From an uncultured Fidelibacterota bacterium (GTDB lineage Bacteria > Fidelibacterota > Fidelibacteria > Fidelibacterales > Fidelibacteraceae): a DNA stretch of 6,373 nucleotides. Shown piece after piece: positions 4,645 to 6,373 of this stretch (its first letter is position 1; the number at the start of each line of letters is the position of its first letter). A program made the translations under genes and the position numbers. Location: assembly GCA_937862595.1 (NCBI GenBank), contig CALMFL010000108.1:1-6373 (forward strand), given 5' to 3'. A model generated the notes under the pieces. The model made no database searches and had not been told where the DNA came from. It saw nothing but the letters and a program-made list of their open reading frames with translations.

Positions 4645-6373
4645 TTAAAAGCGGTAATCCAGCTGAAGTCTGAAATCGTTCGTACCTAAACGGTAGTAGG
4701 TAGTGCTCAGCGGCAGTTGGGTTCCGTCTTCCAGTTCGATATATGAAGCAACGATATTGCTCTGGTCCAGCCGCGTGTCCACGGTGTATTTGAAACGGAG
4801 GGAGAGGTTGTCCGTGATCCGGGAGTAGAGGGTGATCCAGCCGCGGAAGGCGTCCACGGGGGAGTCGCTCACGCGGAAATCGGTGTCCTCGAAGTTCCAG
4901 ACAAATCCGTTGTAGACCATGGCGGAGGCGATGATCTTGAAGCGGTCGTTGAAATTGTGCGTAAAGCCGGCCCGGATGCCCCGCGAGGGCGAACCGGCGT
5001 TCCCGACCATGGAGCTGCCGCCGCTGGTGGTATAGACCAGGCGGGCGCGCGGCGAGAATTCCGTGTAGCCGTAGATCAGGTCGAAATGCAGGCGGTCGAA
5101 GCGCGAGAGGTAGAACTCGTTGGTCAGGATGGTCTCGTAGGAGCGGTACACGTTCGAGGTGAAGAAATTGTCCGGGTAGCGGCTCTGCCATTTCTGGCGC
5201 AGGCGGATGCGGTAGTTGAAGACGGGCCGGTACTCGGCGCGGGCGACCAGGCGGTTGTATTTCGCGCGGTCCGCGACGCGTTCCCAGATGTCGTGCTCGA
5301 CGTTCAGGATCACGGAGCGGGAGACCTGGTAGCGCAGGGAGTAGTAGAAGCCCTCTTCCGCCTGCGGCTGGGCCGCGCCGGAATAGAGGAAGCCGTAGGC
5401 GTCGTCCATCAGGTAATAAATGTCTTCGTAAATGGTCGTTTTATAGCGGGCGTAATTCGAGAAGGAGCGCTGGTAGGGGTTGTCGTAGGCGAGGTCGTAG
5501 TTGCGGTAAAGGGCCAGGAAGTTGAAGTTCTCGAATTCCCAGTACATGTTCAGGAGCCATGCGAAGGCGTCCCCGTTCAGGTCCAGGACCTTTCCGTTCT
5601 TGTCCAGGATACCCAGTTCGCCCTGGAAAACGACGTTCTTGAAGGAGACCGAGAAATCGGCGCCCATCACGCGGCGGTAGGCGCGGGCTTTGGACCAGAG
5701 GCCGGAATACGCACTGGACTCATAGGTCGCGGCGATCTCGGCGTCCGCGGAATTCCCGATCTGGCGCATGTATTTGCTCATGTCCGAGATAATGACCTCG
5801 GGCTGGAAACTCAGCCGGCGGTCGTAGAGGCTTTCGTAAAAGGTCACGCCGAGATGCGCCTGGGGGATGGGCTTGAAGCGGATATTGCTTCCGTAGACCA
5901 GCTCGTGGACATTGTCCAGAAGTCCCAGGGAGACGGCGCCGCCGAGCCCGTTGTCGACCCGCGGTTCCATGTGGATGAGCGCGGAGAAGGAACTGTCGGG
6001 GTTCAGGATGGCGTCGCGGGTGTTGTAAGCGAAGAAGGGGGTGACATACAGCGAATGGAAGCGGTATTCGCCTGTCAGTCCGGTCTGGGAGAAGGCCCGG
6101 GCGCGGGAGGCGTCCCCGCTGATGCCGCTCAGGCGCTTGCGCCATCCGTAGCCGGATTTGCGCGGCGCGAAATAGTCCACGGTCTCCATCACGATGCCCT
6201 GGCCGAAGGAGGCGATGAAATCGCCGGCGATCAGCTTGTTGATGCTGCCGAGCTTCCCGAGGGAAATGTCGTTGACCGTAGCGTAGCCTTTCAGGCGCGG
6301 AAAAACGCTGTTCCCGAAAGTCGGGTCCGGCTCGCTCAGCGAGCGGGTGTAGGCGAGGCCGAAGCTCAGCTTC
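4645..6373 (-). CDS. Large outer-membrane beta-barrel protein, C-terminal 575 residues (possible helix-hairpin-helix OMP)
   Basis: The frame is open from 6372 to the stop at 4645-4647, so the start lies outside the window. The codon at 6192 (GTG) is internal, since 60 further in-frame codons upstream read smoothly into the same barrel. The visible chain has many alternating strands rich in Tyr, Arg and Phe and ends LQLDYRF, with a terminal Phe as in BAM-assembled barrels. Near the front (visible residues 50-61) stands AGDFIASFGQGIV, then APRKS (69-73) and RKRLSGISG (78-86). From memory, GD...FGQGLV followed by a K/R-rich segment is typical of the barrel part of FCB-group proteins that carry helix-hairpin-helix (ComEA-like) repeats at the N terminus. 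Those repeats, if present, would be beyond base 6373. Alternatively this is another large uncharacterised OMP. It heads the operon portion seen here, 20 bp before the PorV/FadL-like gene. Confidence 0.75.
   Translation of the reverse strand, partial: KLSFGLAYTRSLSEPDPTFGNSVFPRLKGYATVNDISLGKLGSINKLIAGDFIASFGQGIVMETVDYFAPRKSGYGWRKRLSGISGDASRARAFSQTGLTGEYRFHSLYVTPFFAYNTRDAILNPDSSFSALIHMEPRVDNGLGGAVSLGLLDNVHELVYGSNIRFKPIPQAHLGVTFYESLYDRRLSFQPEVIISDMSKYMRQIGNSADAEIAATYESSAYSGLWSKARAYRRVMGADFSVSFKNVVFQGELGILDKNGKVLDLNGDAFAWLLNMYWEFENFNFLALYRNYDLAYDNPYQRSFSNYARYKTTIYEDIYYLMDDAYGFLYSGAAQPQAEEGFYYSLRYQVSRSVILNVEHDIWERVADRAKYNRLVARAEYRPVFNYRIRLRQKWQSRYPDNFFTSNVYRSYETILTNEFYLSRFDRLHFDLIYGYTEFSPRARLVYTTSGGSSMVGNAGSPSRGIRAGFTHNFNDRFKIIASAMVYNGFVWNFEDTDFRVSDSPVDAFRGWITLYSRITDNLSLRFKYTVDTRLDQSNIVASYIELEDGTQLPLSTTYYRLGTNDFRLQLDYRF

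Noticed and set aside
4625..5191. N-terminal extension of the PorV/FadL-like frame, about 190 residues upstream of its signal peptide
   Set aside because: It overlaps the large barrel gene in another frame, is rich in Arg, Pro, His and Leu as expected of an out-of-frame reading, and would bury the signal peptide. The AAAGGA site supports the start at 4624.
6190..6192. GTG as the start of the large barrel protein
   Set aside because: Sixty in-frame codons continue upstream to the window edge with the same barrel-like composition, and there is no signal peptide after the GTG. The gene is simply cut by the window.

Overview
The window is protein-coding almost throughout, and every gene I accept lies on the minus strand, so the reading order runs from base 6373 down to base 1. 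The DNA is GC-rich. Signal peptides, two outer-membrane beta-barrel proteins that end in a C-terminal phenylalanine, and a secreted nucleotidase indicate a diderm (outer-membrane-bearing) bacterium. The barrel families resemble those common in the Bacteroidetes/FCB group and related lineages, and also found in spirochaetes. I cannot place the organism more precisely from sequence alone. No mobile element, CRISPR array, tRNA or rRNA was seen.

Block 1 (about 6373-1649) is an envelope operon with very short gaps. It starts with the C-terminal 575 residues of a large beta-barrel protein whose start lies beyond the window. Its GD...FGQG motif resembles the barrels that follow helix-hairpin-helix (ComEA-like) domains in FCB bacteria. 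After 20 bp comes a 442-residue PorV/FadL-like outer-membrane protein, and after 15 bp a 543-residue secreted 5'-nucleotidase/UshA-type metallophosphoesterase with a complete set of metal ligands. Together they could form a surface-to-periplasm module for nucleotide or nucleic-acid salvage, but this is inference.

A 98-bp spacer (1551-1648) holds two imperfect hairpins and a short A/T-only island. No U-tract follows either hairpin, so I see no canonical intrinsic terminator.

Block 2 (1550-1) is a tandem pair of six-helix membrane proteins of the Pr6Pr / FAR-17a-AIG1-like family, about 39% identical by hand count, each keeping a Thr and a His at matching positions. A strong GC-rich hairpin, with the upstream stop codon in its loop, lies between them. 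The second paralog overlaps the next gene by ATGA. That gene encodes a short, truncated (by the window edge) exported protein I do not recognise.

The most interesting points are the duplicated AIG1-like pair with its coupled exported partner, the hairpin between the paralogs, and the barrel/porin/nucleotidase operon.
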